From positions 1 to 37,495 of the forward strand of contig VCMS01000414.1 of NCBI GenBank assembly GCA_022539475.1: a DNA stretch of 37,495 bases. Reading direction: 5' to 3'. This document shows, piece by piece, positions 18,549-28,617 of this stretch; within the stretch, counting starts at the first letter, position 1, and each line of letters opens with the position of its first letter. The notes under the pieces are model-generated. The model searched no databases. It saw nothing but the letters and a program-made list of their open reading frames with translations, and was not told where the DNA came from. The DNA comes from Gracilaria domingensis. Its lineage: Eukaryota; Rhodophyta; Florideophyceae; Gracilariales; Gracilariaceae. Both the position numbers and the translations under genes were made by a program.

Positions 18549-20131
18549 ATGGCAAACGACGGGTTACCACACTCTGGTAATTCTTTGCCGCGTAGAAGTC
18601 CACGAAAGCCCAAATCGTCAGTGCTCAATGATTCTGCGTCGCAGAACACCGCATCCTCTGTGAGGCCTCCGATATCTTCCACGCACACTCCTGCTCGGAC
18701 AACGGAGACGAACCCAACAGCAAGCGACGGCTCTGCGGGAACGGCTACAACCTACGATGACCCCGACTTTTGTGAGAATGATTGCATGACTTGTCTTTAC
18801 TCTTAGTTGATGCTTAAAAAGGTGGATGAACTGAATAATATTTGCAAAGATATCAAGAAACCATAAAAACTGAAGCAACACAATCGGTAGCAAAGTCAGC
18901 TAATAGCGCAAATTATTCTCGACTTTCACACACAAAGCCTGGATGACATACGTGTAAGTGACTGTATCTCTCTCAACCCGGTTTAGCATGCGTTTGCCGT
19001 TTATGAAACAGCAGCGATCGAGAGATTCGTAGCGTTTAGTCCCTTAGTTTCCGTAGGAACGTTTGTAGAGATGTTGCATGCAAAAGATCGCAATTATATT
19101 ATTGCTTCGATCAATTCCTACGAGTCCGAAGTAAGAATCGATCAATCTTTTTTCTCACGCAAGAGAAAGAGCTTTCGAAAAAACCGTCATTTTCATTGAA
19201 TGAGTTTGCTAGGCTCATTATCCTGCTTCGCGACGGTGAATTGGCTAAAAAGGCATTCCAAGACTATTATGGGAAGTCTTTGACACGTCTTGATTTGGAG
19301 TTCGGACGAACCAGAGTTAGTCACTGGTTAGATATTGCTAACCGTTTTAGTGACCCTCTTGTGCAATCGAAAGAGAATTTCACTGGGCGCATGGACGAGA
19401 TTAATTCGAGCCAGAAATCGCTGTGCTATCGAGACCCCTCTGTATTGAAAGAGCAGTTTGAGAACGTCAACAAGATGGTGACAAAAGTGGTGGCTAATTG
19501 GTCCAAATCTAGTCAGAATGACCCCGATAATTTTAAGTCGTTCTTGCGAAGGAATCCTACTGGTGGTCTAAGCGCAGAGTCCAAGCGTATCTATACATTT
19601 TTTATTGTTGCGCGAATGGAGACCAGTAGTGCAGTAGACGAGTTAATTAATTGCACCAAAAGCACTGTGCCAGGTAGTGGAGAGAACTTGGAGGAGGGAA
19701 ATCTGGGAGAGGAACCGGGCAATGGTGATGCAAATTCTGCTGATCGTAGGACAACTAGCGCGAGAAACAGTGGGAGTCGCAAAGAACTGAGCGAGATATC
19801 TAGGTTGGTGAGTCGTTCACTCGACATTTGTAAAGCACAGACCGCAATGGTGAAGGAGCACTTTGAATATGAACGCTCAAGCGATCATGTGAAAGGACAT
19901 GGCGGTAAAGACTCTTCTGACGCGGTAGAAAGCAGCAAGTTTGACCATAGGGTTAAGTTGGCTACATGTCTGGCGGAAAGTTCTGTTCAGATTAAAAGAG
20001 CTCGAGACGTGCAGGATGATGAGCTCGTCGAAATACTGGAAGAAAATCATCGCCATGTGTTGAAGAAGTTTAAGAAAATACTGAAGGAACAGCGTCTTGA
20101 TGGAGATTGTAATGGTGATATGAGTCGTTAA
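18549..20131 (+). CDS. Two-part gene: SPRK-type basic N-terminus plus helical domain protein
   Basis: The first part starts at ATG 18549 (to 18771-18806) and encodes a Ser/Pro/Arg/Lys-rich disordered segment with an RRSPRKPK motif. The second part (about 19125-20131) is an intact 311-codon frame with no ATG near its start, so it needs an upstream exon. It has a roughly 110-residue helical domain (Trp in HWLD, a FTG..DEI block, an NWSKSSQNDP block) resembling a SANT/trihelix-like DNA-binding fold, then an acidic linker, a Leu-rich helix and a Lys-rich C-terminal helix. A GTGAGA donor at 18772 and an acceptor ending at 19124 keep the phase. Nearer acceptors create a stop, so the splice is unsettled. 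Function is unknown. It may be an element-borne or host multigene-family member. Confidence 0.55.
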
Positions 20132-20709
20132 GTCTGTATCCTGCGCTCGCGGTCTTTTTGATAGAAAATTATTGCACACACCGCTCATGCCTTTACCGTT
20201 CTTGTGAGTTTTTTTAGTGTAGGTGAAACAATTGGTGTTCAGTTCTCTTCTTAGCTTTGGATTGCTGCCTGCCAGCCACTTTTTTATTGTTACCTCTCTT
20301 GATAGAGTTGGACGAATTTCCTTCCCCATGTCATCCTGGCTCAGCTTCAATTGACTCTCTAGTTCTCTCTCCAAATCCTTTAGTCCTCGACTTCTTCCCT
20401 TGATTGTAAGATGTGAAAAGCTCCGCCGATGACATTTCCTTGATATCAGCGGCTTGCACCAAATCCGTTTGTGAGAAATGTGATTCATAATAATCTCACA
20501 TCATGCTCAGGTTAGCGCAGTAACGGACTCCTTCAACAAGACCCTAATGTTGTTCACTTGAATCTGCTTGGATGACAAGGACCACAAATGCTCACCACCC
20601 AGCAAGACATTTCGTTCAATCGACGGTGAATACATGCACGACGTGCTGGCCGCATCCTTGGTGATGGTCAGGAGGCCAATCCTAAAGGAAAATGTAAGGA
20701 AGCAGAGGT

Positions 20710-20823
20710 AACGAGTGCGGTTTGGGGGCTGAAATTAGACCGCGAGGTAGATGTGTTTGCTCTCTTTCGATTGCATAGGGGGAATAGGTCGTCGATGACG
20801 GAAGAGGCCGGGGGTTTTCGGGG
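20710..20823 (+). repeat. 114-bp direct repeat, copy 1
   Basis: Identical over 114 bp to 21707-21820, offset 997 bp. The sequences on either side are unrelated. Confidence 0.95.
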
Positions 20824-21706
20824 GTTTGTACTGCGATTTAAGGTGACATTTGTTATTTGACGCAGTCTAAGGGTTTCGAAAGGTGGCCTGAGCGTGTGTA
20901 CCGATGTTTTTGGAGGTATTCAGGACCGTATTGTCATCGCCAATGGCCTGATACTAGGTGGAAGGTGCCAATTTGTGATGGTGAGTTGGTGAGGTAGAGT
21001 AAGTGCTTTTCGTGAAGAGGGAGGCAAACGGATCAGTCTATAAGGGTACTCAGCAGGCCGTTGTTGTTCCAGTTATCAAAAGAGTGCATTCAAGAGGTAC
21101 TCTGCTTCATAGGGGTATGATGGAAGTCGGGAAATGTAGAGAACAGGATAAACGCATTGGGCGGTGCTGGTGCGCCTTTTAGGGGCCCATGTGGCATGAT
21201 GCTAATGAATCGGTTCGGAGCAGATTCATAAAGCATAGAAGTGATGAGCTCTCCATGGTACTTGCATCAGCTTGGTACGTGTTTGCGACAAAAGAGGAGA
21301 GATGATACAATCAAGGTTGTAGAAAGGATTTCCGGAAGTTTGGCCGAGTTTTCAGAGACTAAATCAGCCTTCAATGCAACTAAACGTGGTAGAGGGAGCA
21401 CGAAAATTACGACCTGAAGCGTTTGATAGGAGGTAAGGGCTTCTGATGGGTTGGGCAAGGCATTGAAGATGTTCGGAAACTCTTTGAATTGAGATGCGAT
21501 TGAGGGGCGTTAGTGTACAGGAATTTGTTAGAAGTAATTAGAGCACAGTGCAGCAAGACTCCGCTGAGAAGGTGAAGAGAATGAAGGGGGATATTGGGCA
21601 GGGTGTGGAGGATTGAGTTGAAAAAGTTAGAATTAAAAACGGGAAAATGTAATTAAAAAAGGCGAGAAGTAGCTAAAACGCGATAAAGAATGAGCTGTAG
21701 CGACGA

Positions 21707-21820
21707 AACGAGTGCGGTTTGGGGGCTGAAATTAGACCGCGAGGTAGATGTGTTTGCTCTCTTTCGATTGCATAGGGGGAATAGGTCGTCGATGACGGAA
21801 GAGGCCGGGGGTTTTCGGGG
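21707..21820 (+). repeat. 114-bp direct repeat, copy 2
   Basis: Perfect copy of 20710-20823. Confidence 0.95.
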
Positions 21821-22071
21821 TTGTAGCTTCTATAGTATGTGTGGTTTTGGTTTTGATTTTTGGGCGAGTTGGTGGTGATTTGGACCCGCGTGCAGCAGTG
21901 GTTGACGCTTGGTTGTGATTTTGTAGTAGTGGTTGCGCGTGTGGTTTGGGTGCGGCGTGCGGCGGCGCGCGCACGCCGCTGTGGCGCTGTGGCGGCGCGT
22001 GAGGTGCGTGTTTGAATTTAAAGACATGCATGGTTGTGAAATTTTGAAACGGGGGAACGTTGTGATTTACA

Positions 22072-22186
22072 GAGGGCGCTGCAAGAGGTATGTGTGTAGG
22101 TGTGCATTTGGCAGATTTTAGATGAAGCGAGGGCGCTGCAAGAGAGTGTGTGTAGGTGTGTATTTGGCAGATTTTAGATGAAGCGA
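22072..22186 (+). repeat. 57-bp tandem duplication
   Basis: Units begin GAGGGCGCTGCAAGAG at 22072 and 22129 and share TTGGCAGATTTTAGATGAAGC. They differ by three or four bases. Confidence 0.9.
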
Positions 22187-22700
22187 AAGAAAGCTTGGGG
22201 GTTGGTGGTGGCGTGATTCAGTACGTAATGACGCTTGAATGTTCGTGATTTACGAATGCTGACTTGGTGAATTGGCGGCGGCGGCTCCGATTATGCGTCG
22301 CTGTTTTACAGCGGCTGTTACGAAGCTGGATGAATCAGTGAAACGCCTATAAGCATTAAGAGTGGCGATCTATGGTTTGTGTGATTGATGATATGTGTTG
22401 GGATTGATGATTTGTGTGATTGATATTGAAATTTATGTTTGGTGTTTTGTGTTTTGTATTCATATAATATTATGGTGGTTCAGGTTTTTCCTTTAATAGT
22501 GGTAGCGCCATTGAAAGATTTGTGAATTGAAGATTTGTAATCTAGGTATTGTGAGTGATTTGTACTCTACCGTATTATGTGTTATTTAAATTTATGTTTT
22601 TACATTATGTGCTTGATTCAATTTTGGGTGACTGGATGTGAATGTGGAGCTGTGATTTGAGTATATTTGTAGATTTAGATTTCCGATTTGCAGATCTCAA

Positions 22701-22820
22701 CAGATTTGATTGATTTGTGATTTGCAAATCTGATTGATTTGTGATGTGCAGATTTCATTGATTTGTGATTTGCAGATTTCATTGACTTGTGATTTGTAGA
22801 TTTTTGATTCGTAGATTTTC
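22701..22820 (+). repeat. 24-bp minisatellite, four full units plus a degenerate one
   Basis: Units start at 22701, 22725, 22749 and 22773 with the core GATTGATTTGTGATTTG, plus a degraded fifth unit. On - the 24-bp period keeps frame and encodes an octapeptide repeat of KSQINEIC type, at the end of a frame running from about 22969 to 22697. Confidence 0.9.
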
Positions 22821-22878
22821 TTTTTGGCTTTTTTAGGTCCAAACCTCTGGGCAGCCTCTCGACCTATCACAAAGTGCA

Positions 22879-23846
22879 TCAGATCCCGAGGGCCCAGGAC
22901 CTGCTGAAGGAATCGGAGCTCTGGATGGCAGAGGGAGGGAAGCAGAGCGGGAATTGGTATGGAAACCACTTAGTGGTGTCCCAGTACCAGCGGGGGGAGA
23001 GGGGATTATGAGAACCAAGCGGTGAATGGAACAACGCCGTAGGATCTACTCCAGGAGGACCCCCAGGTGGTTGATAGGTTCCAATACCACCGAAGCCTAC
23101 CATTTGGGTCGGAGGCGTCTGTGACGCAGGAGCGTAATGGTGGAAGCTTTCCACAGGGGGTGGATGCAGTGTCGCATGGCCTTCTACGAGGTTGCTTAGT
23201 TGATCGATCTCACGTTAGAGATTACGCTGGGAGTATCCCATGAACTGATGCAACTCGTTAGTGCGCCGCTTATGACGGTCTAGCACAGAGATTACGTTCA
23301 TCAGAGTATCCACAGCGATGATGATGTCGTTCAGACCGGGTCGGTTGAAGTGCGCCAGTGAAGCATAATTCAGACGGGCCAGAGCACTCCGTATCGCGCG
23401 GCTATCACCACCTGGAGGTACCGGGCCAAGCGAGAGCGACTGGAAACCGACGCGGAGAGGCCAGCTCGAACGGGAGAATAAGCAGCCGCCTGCCGGCCAG
23501 GCGAACTACTGGGGACGGAAATTGCCATGCTGGTTGAAGCATCCGCCTGTACCGGTGCCAACGGAGGCGGCGTAGGAGAGTCATAGTTCTCGGCGGCAAC
23601 CATCAGGGTATCCGGATGACCGAATGCGTCTTCTCCAGCCACATATTGGTTCTGGAGAGCCACGATGCTCTGCCCATTCGGATTGTAAACATCCGAACCC
23701 AGATGCTCACCGCAATTGTGGTTACTCACAGCCGTGAGGTAGCTTTCCAGCTGCTGTCCAGTGAACTTGGTACCCTTTACGATGGAAGAAAGTCCTATAT
23801 TACGGATTTCTCCGATTAATCGGTCAGGATTGCGATGGCATGAGCC
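22879..23846 (-). pseudogene. Unknown ORF replacing pol in element A, frame-broken
   Basis: It reads in the -1 frame relative to the protease from about 23846 to about 23413, then shifts one frame and runs to 22879 with one internal TAA (23215-23217). Composition is coding-like throughout. It has an N-terminal segment with a KFTG..LESYL motif, a Pro/Ser/Ala-rich middle, a helical segment (about 23400-23220) and a Pro/Gly-rich C-terminus. It does not resemble reverse transcriptase or integrase. It could be a gag-like gene from another element joined by recombination. Confidence 0.45.
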
Positions 23847-24532
23847 ACATGGAGCTTAGATGATACCCGGTCGACGGTTGGAACTTCCTGTGAAGCAGGG
23901 AGCGGGACGCGCTTGCGTGTAGCTCTCTTTAGCGGTTTCCTTACAATCGGTATTTCGGAACCATCATCCATGGTAACAACTCGAGCTCGAGGTCGAATCG
24001 CTTCAACAAAACGATCACAAAAGTCACAACCGAGTATCACCGGTGCGGCAATGCTTTTGCAAACCATGAAATCCACTTTAACCATACAGGTTCCTAATCG
24101 TACCATGAGAGTTATGTACCCAGGAGTACGCAACGGGTTATTGTTGGCATCCGCGATGTCCAAACCTGGACCATGACGAATTTCATCCCGTAGCGCGGGT
24201 GGCACCAACTCAAGGTGAATCAGGTTCGGTGCAGCTCCTGTATCCAACACAGACAACTGTCGAACCATGAACTGGTTAGACAAGCCAAGATCGGCATAAA
24301 CTTTGTAGTTTCTCTTGGCCATCACAAGAACTCTTTCCGGAATACGGAGATTACGGGACCGTATCCACGGACGAAGTAGAACCGAAAGGTGTTCTGAGCT
24401 CACATCAGTTGTAGCCGCTATCCTTGAAAGGATTCTAACAGCTGGGGAGCGAAGCTGTGACGCCTCGGGCGCCTTTAACTTCGGCTCGGAAGGCGCCCCT
24501 CCCGTAGGGGAAACTCCCGAAGTCAGTTTTTC
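23816..24532 (-). CDS. Retropepsin-type aspartic protease of element A
   Basis: The frame begins at the slippery site and runs to TAA 23818-23816 (about 238 codons if entered by -1 frameshifting). LSVLDTGA (near 24244) is the catalytic Asp-Thr-Gly-Ala motif of retropepsins. VILGCDFCDRFV downstream matches the second hydrophobic-hydrophobic-Gly element. A basic linker follows, with a stretch near the C-terminus (SSKL.VAHAI) that in related elements leads into the RT connector, but here the frame stops. Retropepsins process Gag-Pol in virus-like particles. The frame is intact, and no internal ATG near the gag stop suits independent initiation. Confidence 0.8.
   Translation of the reverse strand, partial: EKLTSGVSPTGGAPSEPKLKAPEASQLRSPAVRILSRIAATTDVSSEHLSVLLRPWIRSRNLRIPERVLVMAKRNYKVYADLGLSNQFMVRQLSVLDTGAAPNLIHLELVPPALRDEIRHGPGLDIADANNNPLRTPGYITLMVRLGTCMVKVDFMVCKSIAAPVILGCDFCDRFVEAIRPRARVVTMDDGSEIPIVRKPLKRATRKRVPLPASQEVPTVDRVSSKLHVAHAIAILTD
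24478..24532 (-). promoter_or_regulatory. Candidate -1 programmed frameshift site with downstream stem
   Basis: The heptamer GAAAAAC (24532-24526) fits codons AAA AAC at the very end of gag and is followed directly by the gag stop TGA. The protease frame is -1 relative to gag and opens exactly here. Two nucleotides later a perfect 7-bp stem begins (24523-24517 with 24484-24478) enclosing a 5-bp CCCCT/AGGGG pair. An alternative 8-bp GGCGCCTT stem (24497-24490 with 24475-24468) could form a larger structure. A AAA AAC is the classic retroviral heptamer; here the first base is G, which weakens P-site re-pairing. Confidence 0.55.
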
Positions 24533-26592
24533 TGAACCGGGCTCACCGAATTCGGTGCGTGAACTCCGTTCGGGGGGCCTAACTGAACCCCATGCGTGGG
24601 TACTTCGCCTTGAACCTGGTTGGAAGGTGCCTGTGCCGGAACGGAGGGCTGAGCATAGACCGGAACCGGTAATCCCAGTTCAGCTCTGGCCTTATCATAT
24701 TCCTTTCGTGGAACAGATTCCTTTTCCTCGGGCGTGAGGGCGTCGTAATACGCAATGATTTTCGGCCTGTGCGACGGCGGAAATAAGCACTGCGTCGATA
24801 CGTGACCTGGAAGGTAGCACAGGTAACATATGACCGAGGCCGGTTTGTCGCGAGGGCGATTGTCCACCCGACGTTGTGGTGCTGTGTCCTTCCACCCTGG
24901 ACGGTTTAGACGAGACGAATTGTTAGCGTAAGGCAGCGGGGCTGCAGGCACCCGGACACCTTGGGCATACAATGCGGGGTCTTCTTCCGTGCTCGGAATC
25001 GAGGTTGACGGCAGGTCTGTAGGTCCGTAAGAATCGGGGTTACTTGCGATGAAGTGAACGTTATCAGCATCACCGACAGCGGTTTCACGTCGCAAAACCG
25101 ACATCGATGGTGACGAACTCTCCGCGAGTAGCGCTTTCGAGCGGCGCTGCCCCGGGTTGCGGGCTCGATACGTCTCTCCTTCCGCCTGGGCGTAATTAAC
25201 CAACTCTAGGTACGTCATTCGGCGTTTTTCCTCGCGTCGGCGAGCGACCAACGACCGAATGGCGGGGTCCAAACCATCAACAAACATGGTACACCGCTCC
25301 TGTGCGGAATACACATTACCACATCGGTGAAACGCTTTGTTCAACCGCGTTGAATAAACCGTTTCAGATTCTTCACTCTTCTGTCTAGTGTAGCGAACAG
25401 CAAGAGTAGCGCTGTAAATCGCGTTGGAAGTCGCCTACGACCTGAGAAGGTAGTTCACGGCTTCCGGCCAACACGTGACTCCTCCTTCCGAGGCTCTCGA
25501 GGTTCCTCGAACTGAGTTGTACTGATCTTCCGCAGTCCCTGTTAGGAAGTACGGCAGTGCCACATATGCCTGTGCTTCACTCATACCGAGTATATCGGCC
25601 TCCTGGACGAACCTGGCAAGGAAATCCAAGATAAGGATAGGATCTGTCCCCGAGAACTTCCTTGTTTCAAGGGTAACATTCAACCTTCGAATGTAGTTCT
25701 TCACCTTACCGGTTCCTCGCGAGGAGCGATTCGAAGTAATATCTTCCAACCGATAATAGCGGTACGACAACAGCTTTGTGTAGAGCGGGTCCGTCGGCTT
25801 TAACTCTTTGAGTCCCAAGTGGCGCCGTCCTTTCACGCGTGATCTCATCACTGCCTGAGTAGACTGCGTCGCTTTCGACCGTGTCGAACGTGACCTATGA
25901 CGGTTGTCATCACTATCAGATGAATCTGACGAACTGTCTTCAGTCATGCCGCTCGAGTCAGAGCGCGATGAATCCGAATCATAGTGAACTCGTTTTCGGT
26001 GTCGACGTTTCTGCTTCACCGAACGATGGTCTTCATCCGCAGATGGATTTCCTTGAGGAACCTGTGCGTCCACAGCTTCATCCATACGGATTGTATCCTC
26101 CAGCGTTTCCAAGCGCGAACGAATTCGACCGATATCGGTGCGCATTTCCTGGACAAATGCCCGGTACTCCGTGACGAAGACGTCTGGGGTACCCAGATTT
26201 TCCATAATGGAATTCACGTCCCTTCTCAGAAGACGTAAGTCTCCTGAGACATCCTTCACCTGGGCATTATCAACCTGCGTCCTCAACGAGGTAACATCCT
26301 GTAGGAGTTCCACGTGAGCAGCGTGATTAATATCCAAGCGGGATTCCAACCTAGCCAACTCGGCTACGGTAGCAGCGTTAGGATTAACCATGGATGGTGT
26401 CTCAACGACGGGTTGAGCAGAACCCACATTTCCCCTGGGTGCTTCCGTAACTGAACGCGTTCTACGGGGGCGGGGTACGACCTCAAGAGGTTGCGCCTCA
26501 TCTGGGATAGACCGGGACGTCGGTGCAACGGGTGGAACCGCAGCTGACGACCGCGCTGAACCAGCTCGAGAACCTCGAGGCGGTTGCGGCAT
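24523..26592 (-). CDS. Gag polyprotein of element A (one in-frame amber)
   Basis: The start is ATG 26592-26590, with a basic Arg/Ser/Ala/Pro N-terminus. A coiled-coil-like region and an acidic Ser/Asp tract follow. The capsid-type segment (FSGTDPILILDFLARF near 25670-25610) is typical of Ty3/gypsy Gag. A zinc knuckle C-x2-C-x4-H-x4-C lies at about 24828-24787, and a Pro-rich tail runs to TGA 24525-24523. A TAG at 25437-25435 interrupts the otherwise continuous frame. In element B the aligned position reads Tyr, so the TAG most likely arose by one substitution. Gag forms the virus-like particle and binds RNA through the knuckle. Confidence 0.85.
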
Positions 26593-27149
26593 ACTGAAAA
26601 CCAGTAAGCAATCTGATCCAGATGATCCAGTTAAACTCGTACACGAGTCTCCAAAGAACAAGAAAACTCAATAAACCTTCTCGGTAAACCACCACGTCAG
26701 CGGTTCAGGTTCAAAAGTTGTCAACCTCCAAAACTCTAAAGAGTCCCCTCATCGTTGTCAGAAAACGGTGATCCGTCAGCAATCAAGTCAATTCCACGAC
26801 AGTGACCTAAAACGGTTCTAAGTCGGGAGACCACTTTGTGGGGCAAACTCGGAAGAGTGAAACCCACCAGACTGTCCGAAGGTTCGCTCTCGTGAGAGAT
26901 GGCAGACCAGTGACAGAGCCCTCTGTACCACCGTAACTCGGTTGTAAGGCCGAAGTGGCAACTGGTTATACCTACAGAGGTGCTAGGCCACGTCGTGAGG
27001 AAACGATGAGAAACTCCAGGGATGGGGTGGTATCGGCAACGATGAAACACGACCAACGACAGGTGTAGTCCCGAAAGGGAAAGCAACAGAAAACAACAAC
27101 CAAACAACACCCACACGCGACGGGTAGGGCCTCCTCGGCACTGTGCTCG
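26593..27149 (-). other. Leader of element A between LTR and gag
   Basis: No gene is supported. It should contain the primer-binding site, but I could not place it because the exact LTR end is uncertain. Short - strand frames here are not distinctive. Confidence 0.4.
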
Positions 27150-27809
27150 GAGCGAGGCGAGATCCTCCAACGGTAATGCACGGGTTTCCGTAAACATGGC
27201 AAAACTCTATACAGAGTCGGATCACTTCGTAATCTAGTCCTATACCTCCTCGATACGACCCTCAGGTCCCGACATCAACGACAGATGTTCCTCAAAGGTA
27301 CCGAGAGGGTAGGACCACCGTAACCAGACGTGGCTATACCCGCGAGAGTGATAACCCACGTAGGCGGTTGGCGCCAGAGCCTCACTCGTGTAGAGTCCAC
27401 TCAGGAGAGCGCTACTCGACAAAGAGTTCACTTAGAAGTGCTCGGGTTGACTTTGCAAAGGTGCTCGCGACGACGAGTCGAGCTCACCTAAGTAGGTCTA
27501 AACTAACTATGTACACGTGGTGCACACCCGCAGGGGTCCGTACACGTGGCTAGCCCAGTTTCAGGCACCTCAGGTGCACTACCTATTGTGCCGTAATATG
27601 CACACACACGGTGGTGTAGTACACGCGTCCACCTAGCGGTATTGGCCAGCAATGGCAACCCTGATTACAGGTAACTGTGGGAAAGCCATTCCAAAAGTAA
27701 CCGCCAAAATTGGGTCCAACTCATAACTCTTCGAGTGCATCCTCGTATCACTCCCCTGAGTATATGAGGCGCATCATCCTGATAACCACGCAAATTGCGT
27801 TGCTCTACA
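27150..27809 (-). mobile_element. 5' LTR of element A
   Basis: It starts (in - orientation) TGTAGAGCAACGC at 27809 and is homologous to the LTR at 16711-17625. The start is set by the shared TG. The 3' limit is set where homology to the other copy stops, and the true LTR may be longer. Confidence 0.65.
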
Positions 27810-28551
27810 AAACAAACACCAAGTAAGACGTTATCTTATCAATCGCATAGTATTCGATATCGACAAGGCACAGTAGTTTCCATAGCGCAGGACAGAAGAT
27901 ATTGAAAACAGCGCGTCTTTCATAGTGAAATCTGAACCAGTTTTCGAGGCTTACACGTGGAATTGATAAGGAAAATGGCTGCTGTGACAGAGAAAACCAC
28001 GAGACTGGTGATTACTTCTTAAAAGCCTCTCCAGATACAAATCATTGTATCATGATTAACTTTGTGGATAAACATGGTACGAGGATATCAGCGTGACAGA
28101 GTTGAGCCAGAAACGCCACAAGAAGCCATCAAACATTTCAGAAACGTATTTAGACTTTCTTTGTTCAGCAGTCTTTTTGACGAAGTGATATCTCTCGCTT
28201 GGACCGACTCGAGCTTTTTGTTTGGTACACTCAGATATCAGCTTCAACATTCCTGCCGACCTATTAGGCGTCACGAGTTTCAACCTCCGCAGGTTCGAGC
28301 CTATCCGGGGCTCCCTACTAACATCTCGCACTCATCGGTTATATCACATATTTTGGTCTCCCGACCTAGAACTGTGGTTCACAAAGTGATTTTGGAAAGG
28401 GTGGATTTGGAAGTCAGAGTTACCCGAGTGGTTTGTTTCCCGTTGCCAAGCAATTTTCCCCGAAACCAATTACCTAAATTGAAAGAAGGGGCCCGCGATA
28501 CCCGAAGAGGGCATCGAAACCCCACCAAGTGGTCACCCCATAAGTGGTTCA
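27810..28551. other. Spacer between elements A and B
   Basis: Overlapping frames on both strands around 28056-28331 look weakly coding (the - strand reading is Lys/Arg/Glu-rich), but neither is recognised. The 5' end of element B, perhaps including LTR, may begin after about 28260. No LTR homology to element A was seen. Confidence 0.35.
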
Positions 28552-28617
28552 GTGTCCTATCCGGTCTTGGATAACACGGAGGACCTCATTCGGAAGGAGC
28601 GCCCACCCAAAGGAAAG

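Larger units (their letters stand above)
20132..22696. other. Repeat-rich, G/T-skewed stretch without supported genes
   Basis: It contains the two 114-bp direct repeats, a 57-bp tandem duplication and, from about 21830, strongly G+T-biased + strand sequence. A - strand frame with an ATG at 20488 overlaps the 3' part of the preceding gene and is Lys/Arg-rich; it is not recognisable. Confidence 0.45.
22821..27809 (-). mobile_element. Element A: truncated/chimeric Ty3/gypsy-type retroelement
   Basis: In - orientation the order is LTR (27809-27150), leader, gag with zinc knuckle (26592-24523), candidate -1 frameshift site (24532-24526) and retropepsin (to 23816). Then comes an unrelated ORF, and the 24-bp satellite begins. 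No reverse transcriptase, RNase H or integrase and no 3' LTR are present in this orientation. The element is therefore non-autonomous by truncation or recombination. Confidence 0.8.

Noticed and set aside
19877..20488. 203-codon - strand frame with ATG at 20488
   Set aside because: Its 3' half overlaps a better + gene and no family is recognised; kept only as a remark in the spacer entry.
21690..22121. Short frames on both strands in the G/T-skewed block
   Set aside because: Low-complexity translations produced by base skew.
28280..28300. GGTTCGAGCC resembling a tRNA B box
   Set aside because: The flanking bases do not form a T-stem and no box A or acceptor stem fits upstream.
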